Shown piece after piece: positions 45,493-58,516 of a DNA stretch of 64,000 nt. The stretch comes from Ashinkailepas kermadecensis (taxonomy: Eukaryota; Arthropoda; Thecostraca; Neolepadidae), in contig JAOTOM010002239.1 in the NCBI GenBank assembly GCA_034440615.1, forward strand, positions 1 to 64,000. The letters are read 5' to 3'. The notes beneath the pieces are model-generated. The model did no database searches. It saw nothing but the letters and a program-made list of their open reading frames with translations, and was not told the DNA's origin. Each line of letters starts with the position of its first letter. Positions within the stretch are counted from its first letter, which is position 1. A program made the position numbers and the translations under genes.

Positions 45493-45618
45493 ATGGAGGA
45501 GGATCGCCTGAGGACTCGGCAGGCGTGTTTGCCGGTCGGCGAGGGCGCGACCGTACAGAGGGGCGGCGCCGTGGAAGGCGTGGTCGGCGCCTTGTTCGTC
45601 GTCGTCGCCACGCCCCGA
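45493..45618 (+). CDS. Candidate first coding exon, unknown protein
   Basis: ATG at 45493 opens 42 codons ending at a good donor (CGA|GTGAGAG), phase 0. The translation MEEDRLRTRQACLPVGEGA, TVQRGGAVEGVVGALFVVVA, TPR has strong third-position G/C and a hydrophobic tail, but no recognised family. The minus strand is also open here. Without a downstream exon this remains a guess. Confidence 0.28.
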
Positions 45619-45639
45619 GTGAGAGGTAAAATATCAACG

Positions 45640-46325
45640 ATAAGCCTCCCGATGCCGGGCGACAAGACGTTCCCAGTCTGCCGGGGACTGGGGATGCTGC
45701 GCCGAGTCCGAAAACCATCAAATTAAGAAAACCAAAACCCAAAAAATGAAAGGAAGTAGGGAGGGGGATGCATTCGTGTCCCTGGTGTATCAAGTCCATT
45801 TTCTACTCGGAGTGACGTATTCGGCTGAAAAGTGCAAGGTGTGGATGCACTGGACGTCCCTGGAAGGACGCATGTTCCAATCAGAGGGGGGGGGGGGGTC
45901 GCCTTTCTATGGGTGGAGGGGAGCGTATGCCCCCTGTGCTCCTCTGAATGCTCCCGTGACTGGACGTGCTCCATAGAGGAGGGTGAGTACTATATAGGGA
46001 AATATAGGGGCCATTGTGTAGATCATACATGGAAGTTCGTCGCCAAGCTTAGACACAAGCCAGCAGTCATAGGGCTCATGCTGAGGATGCTCATTGCCCC
46101 GATACCCTGACTGCACACTTGGTGTATGGGAGTGAATGCCCAACTAAATTTCACTTCCGTGAATCAGTGAAGCGCTGAATCGTTTTGCTTTGCGTGCTAT
46201 GGCCACCCAATGGTGCCTGGAATCGCTCCAGCTACCTCTGGCGGTGTGGGGAGGGGGCATCTGGTCCCCTGAGGTTGACTACGATCATCTCGACCGACCT
46301 CAAGACCATCCTCGAACAAAGTGGG
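45640..46325. other. No gene; dispersed-repeat fragments
   Basis: 45760-45975 is a GC-rich fragment (GTGCACTGG-type text, a 14-G run at 45885, CTATGGGTGGAGGGGAGCG) similar in style to 6240-6510 and 54460-54800. No supported open frame. Confidence 0.4.
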
Positions 46326-46490
46326 GGACGAGTGGTCTAGGGGTAAGATGCTCGTCTCACAATCGAAAGATTGTGGGTTCGAGTCTCGCCTGTCGCTACT
46401 CTTCGCCCGCGACCAATCGGGGTGAGAGATTGGCGACGCTATATGACTCAACGGTCGACGTGTCGTAAAACCAATAACCAACCAACCAAT
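46326..46490 (+). mobile_element. tRNA-derived SINE
   Basis: Box A TGGTCTAGGGG at 46333-46343 and box B GGTTCGAGTCT at 46376-46386 lie 33 bp apart as in tRNA genes. The anticodon loop position reads CTCACAA, suggesting a tRNA-Val(CAC)-like ancestor, but the acceptor stem does not pair well, so this is not a functional tRNA. A tRNA-unrelated body (CCAATCGGGGTGAGAGATTGG, here split as CCAATCGGGGTGAG and AGATTGGCGACGC) and an ACCA-rich tail follow. Confidence 0.75.
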
Positions 46491-47134
46491 CGAACAAAGT
46501 GATAAGATTGCCATGATCACTACCTATTTTTCAGTTGTCTTGTTTGCCTTTTTCGATGCCAAACATTCTCCTCCATGAACGTATTTATCGCACTCTTATC
46601 CCATCATTATTTCGGAAGTGTGTGTGTGTGTGTGTGTGTGTGCATGCGTTGGGGGGGGGCATTTCACACTTGTACATATCTGGTACACGCCTGACTCAAA
46701 TCCTTGTGTCGAGGTGATGTTAGGCCAAATTGTATTTCGTCAGAAAGAGGACCATGCCTGCCAAGTTCCTCAGTGGAACGAAATCCTGCATTACGCTAGT
46801 CTATTCGAGTGTGCTTTGTGATCGATTCGACACCAAAAAGAGACACTAAATAAAGTTTTTAAAAATCAAAACTATGTACAAACGTACCAGCAAATTGCGA
46901 ACGACGTACATTCATAGAGTTCTTTTTCAAACAACGTATGGATTTAGCGATTCATCCTGCTTTGCAAGCTCGGAAGGAACCGCATTATCCGAGATCCCAT
47001 CGCAATCAGCTGTGGGGCGATCGTGACCAGGTCTCGATAATGCTGCCATGTCCTACAACGCATGGGCCAAAACCAGGGAGTGAGAGTGAGAGTGAGAACG
47101 AGAACGAGAACAAGAACGAGAACGAGAACGTGAG
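46491..47134. other. No gene recognised
   Basis: A short (TG)n tract at 46617-46642 and a G run near 46651. The remainder is AT-rich, becoming GAGAAC-rich just before the microsatellite. Confidence 0.45.
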
Positions 47135-48538
<1,404 letters not shown>

Positions 48539-48560
48539 GGAGAGACCATGTCCACCTCAG

Positions 48561-48706
48561 TTTCCGGAATTCTTACCATCAACCTCAAGGCCGTGGCACG
48601 AAGTATTATGTCGCCAAGCTTGTCCAACGTGCCGGAGCCTGTGGCGTCAGTACCGTGACGCGTACCGAGAGGCACGGGAATCGCATGAAAGGAGGCGCGA
48701 CATCAG
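48561..48706 (+). CDS. Candidate internal exon, unknown protein
   Basis: Acceptor ATGTCCACCTCAG at 48548-48560 and donor ATCAG|GTGCC at 48706-48707 bound 146 nt (phase 0 in, phase 2 out). The translation includes FPEFLPSTSRPWHEVL, CRQACPTCRSLWRQYRDA and YREARESHERRRDI. CRQACPTC resembles a metal-binding knuckle followed by a charged helix. I cannot assign a family, and the frame continues from microsatellite, so only composition and splice signals support it. Confidence 0.32.
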
Positions 48707-48729
48707 GTGCCAGCAGGCCGGCACTGGCG

Positions 48730-49190
48730 CACCCTTAACGCTCTCCGCTGCCGACAGCCTCTCGGGCTGTGTGCGTGCTCGAGTGGGGCGAGACTCCTCA
48801 CAGGCATCGCAATAACCAAGCAGCCCAGCGACTGGCGGGTTAAGGCGGTCCGCTGTCGACAGCCTCTCGGGCCGTGTGCGTGCTCGAGTGGGGCGAGATT
48901 CATCACAGGTTGCTCATTAGCCAGTGGTGCGCCGACTCCGTCCCGTCTGTGGAGTCATCGACCGGCTGATCCGAGAGACAACAGACGGGCTCGAGGTCAG
49001 ACTGGTGGTGCGCTGATCCCGTCCCGTCGGTGGAGTCATCGATCGGCTGATCCGAGAGACAACAGACGGGCTCGAGGTCAAACTGGTGGTGCGCTGATCC
49101 CGTCCCGTCTGTGGAGTCATCGACCGGCTGATCCGAGAGACAACAGACGGGCTCAAAGTCAGACTGGTGGTGCGCCGATCTGGTCGAGCT
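48730..49190. repeat. Two tandem repeats: 118-bp x2 and 81-bp x3
   Basis: 48735-48910 holds two copies with CCGACAGCCTCTCGGGC and GTGTGCGTGCTCGAGTGGGG. 48925-49185 holds three copies of 81 bp with GGAGTCATCGACCGGCTGAT, CCGAGAGACAACAGACGGGC and CTGGTGGTGCGC at 49001, 49082 and 49163 (81-bp spacing). The first block contains ATCACAGG|TTG-type sequences. Confidence 0.9.
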
Positions 49191-50700
49191 CCTACAGTGT
49201 GTCATGCTTTGCTTTAGCCCGTGCCGTGTGTGTTCTCTGGCTGCTGGAATGGTTTGGCGGCTGGTGTGCAGTGCACGCCTGCTTCAGTGGCGCCACCTAT
49301 ACAAGTGCTGCTGGAGAACTGACAGACGCCGGAAGGCAGCGGTGCTTTATATGAGGCGCGGGCACAGTGGACACTGAGCTCTCAATCCAGCACTGACGTC
49401 AAAGGAGGGAGGGCCATCGTCTTGTTTACTGTTGGGCGTGGTATTTATCTCTCAATCTCTCAATCTCTCTTCCTGCAGTGTCTTCCAGACTTAATACGAC
49501 ATATTTACACAGATAAATCGTAATAATGAAAATATGTATGATTGCATTTTGAATGTCTGCGTCGTAATTATGCAGCAGTCCAGAGACGCAACCAAGGGAG
49601 GGGGACGGGTGTCCGGACCCCTTCGCAGAAGCAGACTAGATCAAACAAGCAATCTCTAGATTTTCACGACACCAAACCAGACATTTTCGGCACGCAAAGC
49701 GAGCGGAAAATTTCTGGCAAGCAGAAGCTACAGCAGGAACGATTCAGATAGGACGGTAATTGAATGGCTTGGTATGGTCCGAACCCAAAGATGGGACATC
49801 GATGGAATGCTTCCAGGACAGTGGCACGTCTGATAGGGTTGGACTCGAGTTGACCAGGTGGAAAAAGATCCGTCTGGTCAAGCCTCACGCGCACGACACC
49901 TACACAGATGCCAGCCTCATCATCGGACAAGCAACTGTTCATACTGAGCATAGCAGCCCGAAACTTGTCCACGGCGAGGGGGCGATAAGGTGAAGGCGCA
50001 GGCACCCACGCGAGGAAAGCGGGACACTAGTTGAGGAGTCTCCCCTTCCGACTTGTCGCCGTAACGGCGCACAGGATGAGAGTAAGTCGCAGAGCTAACA
50101 CATTGACGCACCGAAAAGCGGAACTGAAAATCACTCAGATATGCAGATATGTACATATGCACATATGTACATACGCACATATGTACATATGATCCGCCAT
50201 TGGCAGAGCGTCACCCCCGCCGCTCCATTGCTTGCAGCGGTTTGAATAGGGCAGGTCCTGAATACCTGTCATCACCTTCTGGTTCCGCCATTGGAAAAAC
50301 AGTCTGATCAACGGCAACAATTCGTTACGGTTTGTGATGCATTATTGCCGTTTGCCCTGAATTCACTCTCCCTTCTCTCGGGCGGCTCGAATGTACGCAG
50401 CGTAGCTCGGCAACCACTGGGCGCATCGACATCAAGCGAACATCGAGATGCAGCCACGAAGATCGCAAAGCTCAACAGTGCAAACAGAGTTGCTGCAGGT
50501 GGCACGTGCACACGGGGAAAAGGTGTAAATAAAAAGCAGCATTTTCATCCTTTGTAACGATTGCATTTGGTGCTGGAATACGGTTCAAAACGGCGCAACG
50601 CGGTTGTTTTCATCGTTAGTACCTACTACACATTTCCCATTACATCTGTCTTGTAACGGTGGCGAGTTATGGTGACGAGCATTTTTGCGCCAAGGATCGA
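49191..50700. other. No gene recognised
   Basis: 49343-49352 (TTTATATGAG) followed by GGCACAGTGG could be a TATA/initiator pair but nothing coding follows. 49575-49640 resembles other dispersed GGGAGGGGGACGGG fragments. 50140-50195 is an ATATGTACATATGCAC-type short repeat. Confidence 0.4.
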
Positions 50701-50781
50701 TCCCACCATCGCGATGGTGGGAATAGCTCGTTAAGTGTATGGGCGTCCGATGCATCGGGCGCCCATACACTTAACGAGCTA
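50701..50781. repeat. Two adjacent near-perfect palindromes
   Basis: 50701-50722 is a perfect 22-bp palindrome (TCCCACCATCG/CGATGGTGGGA). One base later, 50724-50781 is a 58-bp palindrome centred on ATGCAT with a single mismatch pair; each arm contains AGCTCGTTAAGTGTATGGGC. Both could extrude as cruciforms or fold as hairpins in RNA. Confidence 0.93.
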
Positions 50782-50789
50782 ATTAATAT

Positions 50790-52985
50790 ACATGGATTAT
50801 TTCGTCGCCACGACGGCCGACGCCGATAGCTTGGTAGCAAGACGTTGGACATGTAATAATGAAGTACGACGTTCAAATTTCTGCTGTGGCGTTCGTCCTT
50901 TTCATGAATAGTTTCTGTTATTTCACCTATCTCCATGATCTAACGTTTGGTGCTGCAGCGTACCGCCCACATCTTGTCTGCACACTTGTGCATAGGACCG
51001 GGAATGAAATCGAAGACGGGTCCGAATCCAGCAATGGAACCGCTGAAGGAGACTGGCGAAAGGGAGCGGTGAGGAGGTTGGTGAAGAGGATCGGTGCAGA
51101 GGACCGGTGCAGGAGACCGGTGTAGGCGTTAGGTGAAGGGTACCGGATAATTGAGACCCCAGGTACTGGGGATGGGACCAACCAAGGGGACCGCGGAAGG
51201 GGACCATGTTCCCGGGATTTGGCCGAGAAGGTGGACCGGGGAAGGGGACCGGAGAAGGGGACTGAGAAGGAACCGGATGGGGACCGGGAAGGGAAGCGGA
51301 AAATGGGATCGAGAAGAAACTGAGGACGGGTACAGGGGTTGGAGACCTCGTGAAGGGGTCAGGCAAGATAATTGGAAAAGGCATATGTGAAGTACATTGG
51401 AAGGCAGCAAGGGGACAGTGGGTGGTTGGCTGGAAGTGGCGACGGGAAACCGGACTGAGGTTTGGGTCAAGAAGGAGGCCGGCACTGCGGGCCGAGAGGA
51501 GCACGGCGGTGGGGGCCGGGAAAGGGGACCATGGAAGTATGAACTATGGATAGAAACGCGGAATGGGAGCAGGAAGGCAGACCGAGGACGATGAAGGGTA
51601 TTGGTGCGGAACGGGAACGGTGGAGGTAACCTGAGAAGTAGATCTAGATTGAAACAGGGAAAGGAACCGGAGAATGGAACTGGAAAAGGGGAGTGTTGAT
51701 GTCCATCAGTATATTTTCATGTTGCTTAACGGAAACGACCATCACACGTACATACCACAGGGTCATGAATGGATGTATAAGTTTTGAGTCCATTGGGAGC
51801 ATTGAAGCACTTGAGTTCATTGGAAATCATATAGGAGCATTTGCGTCCATTGGAAAATACACGAGTCCAATGGGAGCAATTGTGGTTACCTAAACTCCTC
51901 CGCTGAATCCAGCACTCGCAACAGTTGACGCTGGAAGTAAAGACCCATTGGTCATACCATGGTTGGTCCGCTCCCCGCACCGTGTCCTGAACTGTAAGCC
52001 CATAGGCGCCCGCGGGCATATGGGAAAAGTGTGACTGAGCACAGCTTGTTTTTTGTTGACACTGAAAGCAACTATGTTTCGTTACAAAAAGAACTCCACT
52101 GAATCCAACACTCGGAAAGGTTGACGCTGAAAGTGAAGAATCCCTCTCCACCCAGTGCTCGTACCATGGTTGGTGCGCTCCCCACACCGTGACTTGAATC
52201 CTAAGCGATGGCGCACGATTTTTGGAAAAGTGTGACTGAGCTCCGTCGGTTGCTTTTTGGCTGTGAGTGTTTTATCCACACACACTTCCGGTGCAACGGA
52301 TATTCTTCAATGCACACTGAGCATCATGGGTGTAACCACTGGGGGGAGGGGGGGGACATGTCCGCCACAATTTCTGAAAAGTGGCGATTTGTCCCCTCCA
52401 ATTTATTTCGTGTCCCCCAAGCCTCAGCTACCTCAGCACAATTATACGTAATCATTTATAAAGTTAAACTATATATATGCAAGAAAATCACCGAAAATAC
52501 TAGAAGCCGATCTAGACAATCAACGAGCTTCACGGGCTATCTGTCGTCACAAAATCTCCGAATGGTAAATCAGAAAACGTTAGAAATGTCTGCTTCCGCG
52601 CCATTCTTGAATAACATGAGCCTTGACCATCTTATGTTCTCGCTTGGGTGGAAAATTGTGCATTACGAGGCAACAACTTTGCATTATCGCAAGGCTTTAT
52701 GCGTCTTAGGTTGTATTCCCATGCGAATATATTGATATATGTTGAGGAAACGTGACTGGGTGTCCTTGGGTACCTTCACGACCATGGAGGGAAGTCATGG
52801 ACAGCCCTAAGCAAGTGCGTCAAGTTAACGTCATATTCGCATGCGTATTCAGCGACGAGTTCGACACAGGCGTATTTGTACTGGCATTCAGCGACGGGTT
52901 TATGATCGTTGGAATCAATTACCACAAATGCTTCTGCTTGCACTGAACACGGCGGGAACAACTACATAGGTCTGACATTGCCACT
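50790..52985. other. No gene recognised; GGGGACCG-rich and dispersed-repeat fragments
   Basis: 50990-51680 is a degenerate purine-rich repeat with recurring GGGACCGG / GGAAGGGGAC units. 51890-51980 and 52080-52170 are diverged copies of one segment (CTGAATCCAACACTCG, CATGGTTGGTGCGCTCC). 52322-52420 (GGTGTAACCACTGGGGG) matches 58690-58812 in reverse complement, a dispersed element end. Confidence 0.5.
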
Positions 52986-52989
52986 TCCA

Positions 52990-53960
52990 CCACCACCACT
53001 TGAATGGTCAAGGGTGGAAAACGCAAACCGTTTTCTTCGGTCGCCTCCCACTTTTTTTTAACATCAAAACCTGCCAAAATCTGGCCACAGGTGATAACCC
53101 GTGATGAACCATCGTGCAACATTTCAAACCGGTACATGTCAAGGTTAAACTTCAAGGTCAAAGGTAGCTTGATTTATTAGATGGCGATATTAAAGCGATA
53201 TTGAACGAACGCGCGGTTCAGTTGCTATCGCTTCAATTTCCATCAAATGGGCGTCATTCGACGTGGCTTGTTATGCGGTATCAGAAAGCTAAGCAATCGA
53301 ATTGTTGTTCAGGGGCAAAGGTCGATCTGATCCTTCGGTCAACAATTTTTTTCTTTTTCGCTCAAACCTATCCAAATCTGGTATCAAGCGATAGCCAGCG
53401 GTGAACACTCGAGAAACATTTTAAACCGGGACATGTCAAGGTCAAAGGTTTGATTGAGTTTTTAAATGACCTCGCGTTTCATCGCTATGGCTTCAATTTG
53501 CAGAAAATGGATGTCATTCGATGTCGCTTGTTATGCGGTGTCAGAAGATTGATAATTCGTAATAATCTCGACGGGTCTGAATTCAAGCTGATTTCTTCGG
53601 TCGCCTAGCTCTTTTTTTGGGGGGGGGGGGGTACACCCAGGCCTACCCAGATTGACTATTAAGCGATCGCCCATGGTGAACCCTCGAGTAACATTTTGAA
53701 ACCGGGATGTCAAGTCAAACCTCAAGGTCAAAGGCTAGTTTGAATGTTTCGATGTCTTCGCGATTCGTCGCTACGGGTTCAATTTGCACCAAGTAGGTGT
53801 CATTCGACGTGGCTTGTACCGTATTATAATGTTACAAAATCGAACTAATTTCAAAGGTCATACGTCACACCGACTTCTTTGGTCGCCTCAATAGCCTGTG
53901 GTGAACCTCGAGTAACAATCCAAACCGGGACATGTCAATGTCAAACCAGAAGATCGAAGG
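52990..53960. repeat. About 285-bp tandem repeat carrying TCAAGGTCAAAGG
   Basis: Three to four diverged units. The marker TCAAGGTCA starts at 53152, 53436 and 53722 (spacing 284 and 286), followed each time by AAGG. Other shared blocks are GTCATTCGACGTGGCTTGT, CTTCGGTCGCC and TCGAGTAACATTTT. TCAAGGTCA is the extended half-site of FTZ-F1/NR5A-type receptors. Confidence 0.85.
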
Positions 53961-54939
53961 TTTTTTTTTCTTTTGGTTTTTTAAAGAAGTGTGTTTGGTA
54001 TCAAGAGATTGCCATGGGCAACCCTCAATCGGGAGCCAGGTAATTTTAAATTTGCCAAAGTCCTTTTTCGTCGCTATGTTAATTTTATGGTGTCATTCGC
54101 GTTGGTTCATTTGGGTTTAGAGGGGCGACATCGAAATAATTTCAAAGGTGTCGAAGGCCGGTATATGTAAATGATTGAGTGTAATATGAAAAGGGGCTTT
54201 TGTTTGCGCCGTTGGTCATAGCAGCGCCCATAGAAATCCGTCATAACCTGCTCGGACGGCGCTCTTATCGCTGGCATTTAACTTACACTGCCACATTGCT
54301 GTTCCGGACATATACAATATATAACTTTTTTTCTTCAGATTGTCCGCTTTCCTCTTAATTATACAACGGAAGTTGTCAACTTTATAAGAGAAGCCACACG
54401 TGAATGCCCACGATTTTATAACTAGCCAGAGTTTATAACCGCGAGAGAGCGATGTTGTAATCAGGGGTGGATCTAGGAATTGTCATCGGAGGCACTTGTC
54501 TGGAGGGGCGCAATTTCTTTGAAGCGGTGCCACTACGAAAGCACCTGGAAGCCTCTGGCTGCAGGATTAGACGGGATTGCACTCGGTCCTTCCCGAAGGG
54601 GCGCCTTTCCTTCCAATGGGTGCCTTTTTTGTTTCACAAGGGCGCCTCTGGCTGCAAAATGCGATCGGATACACTGGAACCTTTTCAGAGGGCCAGCTTT
54701 CCCGGCCGGGGGGACGCCTCCTTCCATGTGGGGTGGGGTGGGGTGGGGGCACATGCCCTCAGTGCCACACCCTTTATCCACCCTGGTTGTCATTGCATCG
54801 AAATGCGTCCCCGTAAAACTGGAAAACATGGGAAAGGTTATTGTATGTCCAAATTTACTACCACAAAACCATCATCCAATATTTTCTGCTTTTCCTGCTA
54901 CAAGATGGCAACGTTTAACGTACTTACATCATTGCTCTA
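53961..54939. other. No gene; dispersed GC-rich repeat fragment
   Basis: 54462-54800 has GGGGTGGATCTAGG followed by repeated GGCGCCTCTGGCTGCA / GGGCGCCTTTCC text, like fragments at 6.3 and 45.8 kb. Three overlapping frames are open across it, which argues against any one being real. Confidence 0.45.
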
Positions 54940-55465
54940 CACTGCAAAAAAAGATTAGCACCCCTTCGGTGCTATTTCAAATGTCAAATTCCAGCTCCAC
55001 AGGGCTGCTTGAATTAAGCAACTTTTTGTAGTTGGCATCACATCGCAAAATTTCAAGTGCTAAATATAAGCATGGTGCTTATATCTAGCACCTCTTTATT
55101 CGGCTATATTTAGTAGCATGGTACTTGAAATGAGCACCCATGGGGTGCGTGCGCTTTAGCACCCCCAGGGGCTAGTTTTTTCACGCCAAAAACCAGCACC
55201 TCCTGGGTACGGTTCGCCTATAGTGCTAGCATATTTAGCACCCATTCGGTGCTAAAGCCGAAATTGGACTCCTTGATAGTAGCGTATGGGTGTTGCTGAC
55301 TTACGGTATTGATACGGACGGAGTACTTCTTTTGCTACATGCTAACGTCCGATACCCATCTTAAATATTACAGCGAACAGGAATCAGGATGCTTACAGGC
55401 GATAAACCCTTTTAATGCATTCGTATGCAAATAGCAATGCAAAGGAATACGTATGTCCTACTTTG

Positions 55466-55467
<2 letters not shown>

Positions 55468-55540
<73 letters not shown>
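55468..55540. repeat. (TA)n microsatellite
   Basis: About 70 bases of TA inside the larger transposable element. Confidence 0.97.
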
Positions 55541-55542
<2 letters not shown>

Positions 55543-56093
55543 GCAAATTTAGTATGTATTACAACGGAATACATGAACAGGAAAAATATTAGACGTTTCC
55601 TTAATTTCAATCTCAAATTTTGTAACTAAACAACCTAATCTGATGTATCCTAACCCAGTTGATTGCTTAATGAAGGAAAATGTGTGCAAGACTTTTATCA
55701 TGGACACCTTAAATGACAATAATACCAAATACACCAGCGAAACCTAACCCAGACAATTTATTGTATTTTTTTATGCATGCTCCACATTTATCACAGTTCA
55801 GTCTTACATGGCACAGTGCCAGTCATGAACAAATGGTGACGTAAAGAGCAGATCCACTGGCTCCATGGCTACATAATTATGAACAAATACAATCCATAAT
55901 AATGCTATACGGTCATAACGTGTTAAAACATAAAAAGAGCCCCAGTGGCCCATCTCGGTTAAGCCTATAAAATGATCTGGTAGCAACAATTGGTGGTGAT
56001 AGTCCAGCCTCTGCTATATCCAGGATAATCCAGGCTAGCTTTCTTTCAGCTAATAAATTCTGAGCAGCACAATACACCACTCAAAAGCCATTA

Positions 56094-56863
56094 GTCGGTT
56101 TTGCAGCGGAAATTTGCTCCTAGGTCACGTGGTCTCAGGAACAAGCTAGAGGGAGAAGACCCGGCATAGTGATCTGCATAAATTAAAAGCGACCACCAAA
56201 TATAATTCTCACATCAGTTTTAATAACGAAATGGGTTTTAGTAATGACGCTGCTGAAATAATTAGGATTCAACTTACGAATATCAGCAAATTGCAATACT
56301 CTTTCTAATTTACGTCGAGGCTGCACTTAGCTCTACGGTATCTGGCAGCCGACGGGTGACTGCCAGATGACAAATTGGCGCTGTGGTTAAATTAGCGAAG
56401 GATGCGGTTATAAGCCAACTTCCTGAGCAACGGTAGAGAAAATGATAACAAAAGTACACTTAATCGATGTCAACCAAGTTTATAAATCCATACCTGATGC
56501 TGCCGGCATGCTCACGCCGCACAACTAATAAAAATTCACAACCCACCCCACGAGTAGGACGCTCGTGCACCGACTGATTTGTTGCCTGCCGCGTCCTGGG
56601 ATATAGGTTTTGGAATATAAAATGGTTTAAGGAAAATTATACTAAACCAATCAGTCTAAAATAGTTTTATTCTCACCACCAAGAAACAAGCTTTGTCAAC
56701 GAAAAAGCTGAGAAAATTGAGTGAAATCAATTCTTGTTAATAATAAGTGTTCTCCAATGCACTTGTTTAGTTCGTGTCTGGAATGTTTAGTTGAAGCAAG
56801 GAATGACTTGGAAGGATGAAAAGCGACTAGACGGGGAGAGCAAATTGCCGCTGTAAAACCGAC
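56094..56863. mobile_element. 770-bp MITE, copy 1
   Basis: Starts GTCGGTTTTGCAGCGG and ends CCGCTGTAAAACCGAC, inverted repeats of about 26 bp continuing into AAATTTGCTC / GAGCAAATTG. Left flank TA, right flank CA. Highly similar over its whole length to 57493-58263. No open frame of note, so it depends on a transposase elsewhere. The TA flank suggests the Tc1/mariner group. Confidence 0.85.
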
Positions 56864-57492
56864 CACTGTCTGAGAAATAATTTTTTTGGGGGCCCACAGA
56901 ATAGGCTGCAACTGGCATAGCCCACTCAGCTTCTCAGGGTCCATAGATGAATAATGATGCAAAAAATGACATTTCAGCTTGTTTGTCCCATGGCAATAAC
57001 GCATATGCCTTGCTAAGCATGCCAGGTACTATGTGTTGTCAAGCTCAGGTATGTTAGTGATTGTAGCTTGAGGTTGGATCAACTGCGAAAGTCATCCAGC
57101 GCCCGTAATTTCAGGGGTGTATGCAGCGAGGTTGGCAAGATGCTGACATAATCATATTGATACCAGGGATGTGGACAAACATTTGCTGTGAAGACACACC
57201 CACCTTGTGCAGACTATGTCAGGCATGTGATTCTGGATCCAGAGGTTCTCTTGATCCCAGAGAGACTTCTCTTCTTCGCTTTAATCTTGCCGCACGATTG
57301 CACCGATCCGCACGCCATCGAATCTCAAACCAAAATGGCCGAATGTTCACGCAGTTTTTTCGTTAAGCAGCGTTAAGGTGCTAATATTCCCGCCATTTGT
57401 TATACGCTGCTTATATTAACTACCCAACTGCTAACTGTAAGCAACCATAGGAGTGCTCAAACTCCCGCCAAAAAACACGGACCGTAACAGTA
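56864..57492. other. Host-element sequence between the two MITEs
   Basis: About 630 bp belonging to the outer element or an older insertion. An 81-codon frame at 57.12 kb has no domain. Confidence 0.45.
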
Positions 57493-58263
57493 GTCGGTTT
57501 TACAGCGGAAATTTGCTCCCAGGTCACGTGGTCTCAGGAACAAGATAGAGGGAGAAGACCCGGCATAGTGATCTGCATAAATTAAAAGCAACGACCAAAT
57601 CTAATTCTCACATAAGTTTTAATAACGAAATCGGTTTTAGTATTAACGCTGCTGAAATAAGTATAATTAAACTTACGAATATCAGCAAATTGCAATACGC
57701 TTTCTAATTTACGTCGAGACTGCACTCAGCTCTACGGTATCTGGCAGCCGACGGATGACTGCCAGATGACAGATTGGCGCTGTGGTTAAATTAGCGAAAG
57801 ATGCGGCTATAAGCCAACTTCCTGAGCAACGGTAGAGAAAATGATAACAAAATTACACTTAATCGATGTCAACCAAGTTTATAAATCCATACCTGATACT
57901 GCCGACATGCTCACGCCGCACAACTAATAAATATTCACAACACACCCAACGAGTAGGACGCTCGTGCACCGACTGATTTGTTGCCTGCCGCGTACTGGGA
58001 TATAGGTTTCGGAATATAAAATGGTTTAAGGAAAAATTATACTAAACCAATCAGTCCTAAAATCGTTTTATTCTCACCACCAAGAAACAAGTTTTGTCAA
58101 TGAAAAAGCTAAGAAAATTGAGTGAAATCAATTCTTGTTAATGATAAATGTTCTTCGATATACTTTTTTAGTTCATGTCTGGAATGTTTAGGTGAAGCAA
58201 GGATTGACTTGGAAGGATGAAAAGCGACTAGACGGGAGAGCAAGTTGCCGCTGTAAAACCGAC
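57493..58263. mobile_element. 771-bp MITE, copy 2
   Basis: Same family and same orientation as copy 1, with GTCGGTTTTACAGCGG at one end and CCGCTGTAAAACCGAC at the other. TA dinucleotides flank both sides. Divergence from copy 1 is a few percent by eye. Confidence 0.87.
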
Positions 58264-58516
58264 TAGTGCTAGATATAAGCAGTTGCATTATTCTGGACTG
58301 CTTGGCACAACACTCATGGCTGCTAAGATCAAGCATCCTCATTCTTGCCGTCTAGCATCTGCAGGCTAGAATTAGCCGCCTCCAGCCGAATAGCACATAT
58401 GGTGCTTGTTGCTAACATCCTTATGCTTGTTATTAGCATCCTAAGGGAGAAGCGTTGTTTGAAGCAGTCACTTAGCATGCAATTAGCAGCAAAAGTGCTA
58501 ATCATTTTTTACAGTG

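Larger units (their letters stand above)
54940..58516. mobile_element. 3.6-kb terminal-inverted-repeat DNA element, non-autonomous, host of two nested MITEs
   Basis: The left end CACTGCAAAAAAAGATTAGC (54940 on) is the inverse of the right end GCTAATCATTTTTTACAGTG (to 58516), giving inverted repeats of about 22 bp with two or three mismatches. TA flanks both sides (54938-54939, 58517-58518). Subterminal regions are full of short AGCACC/GGTGCT palindromes, for example 54957-54973 and 55231-55249. No transposase is present. Without the two inserted MITEs the element would be about 2.0 kb. Superfamily is uncertain. Confidence 0.72.

Noticed and set aside
46326..46400. Functional tRNA-Val gene
   Set aside because: Boxes A and B are good, but the acceptor and anticodon stems do not pair and a SINE body and tail follow.
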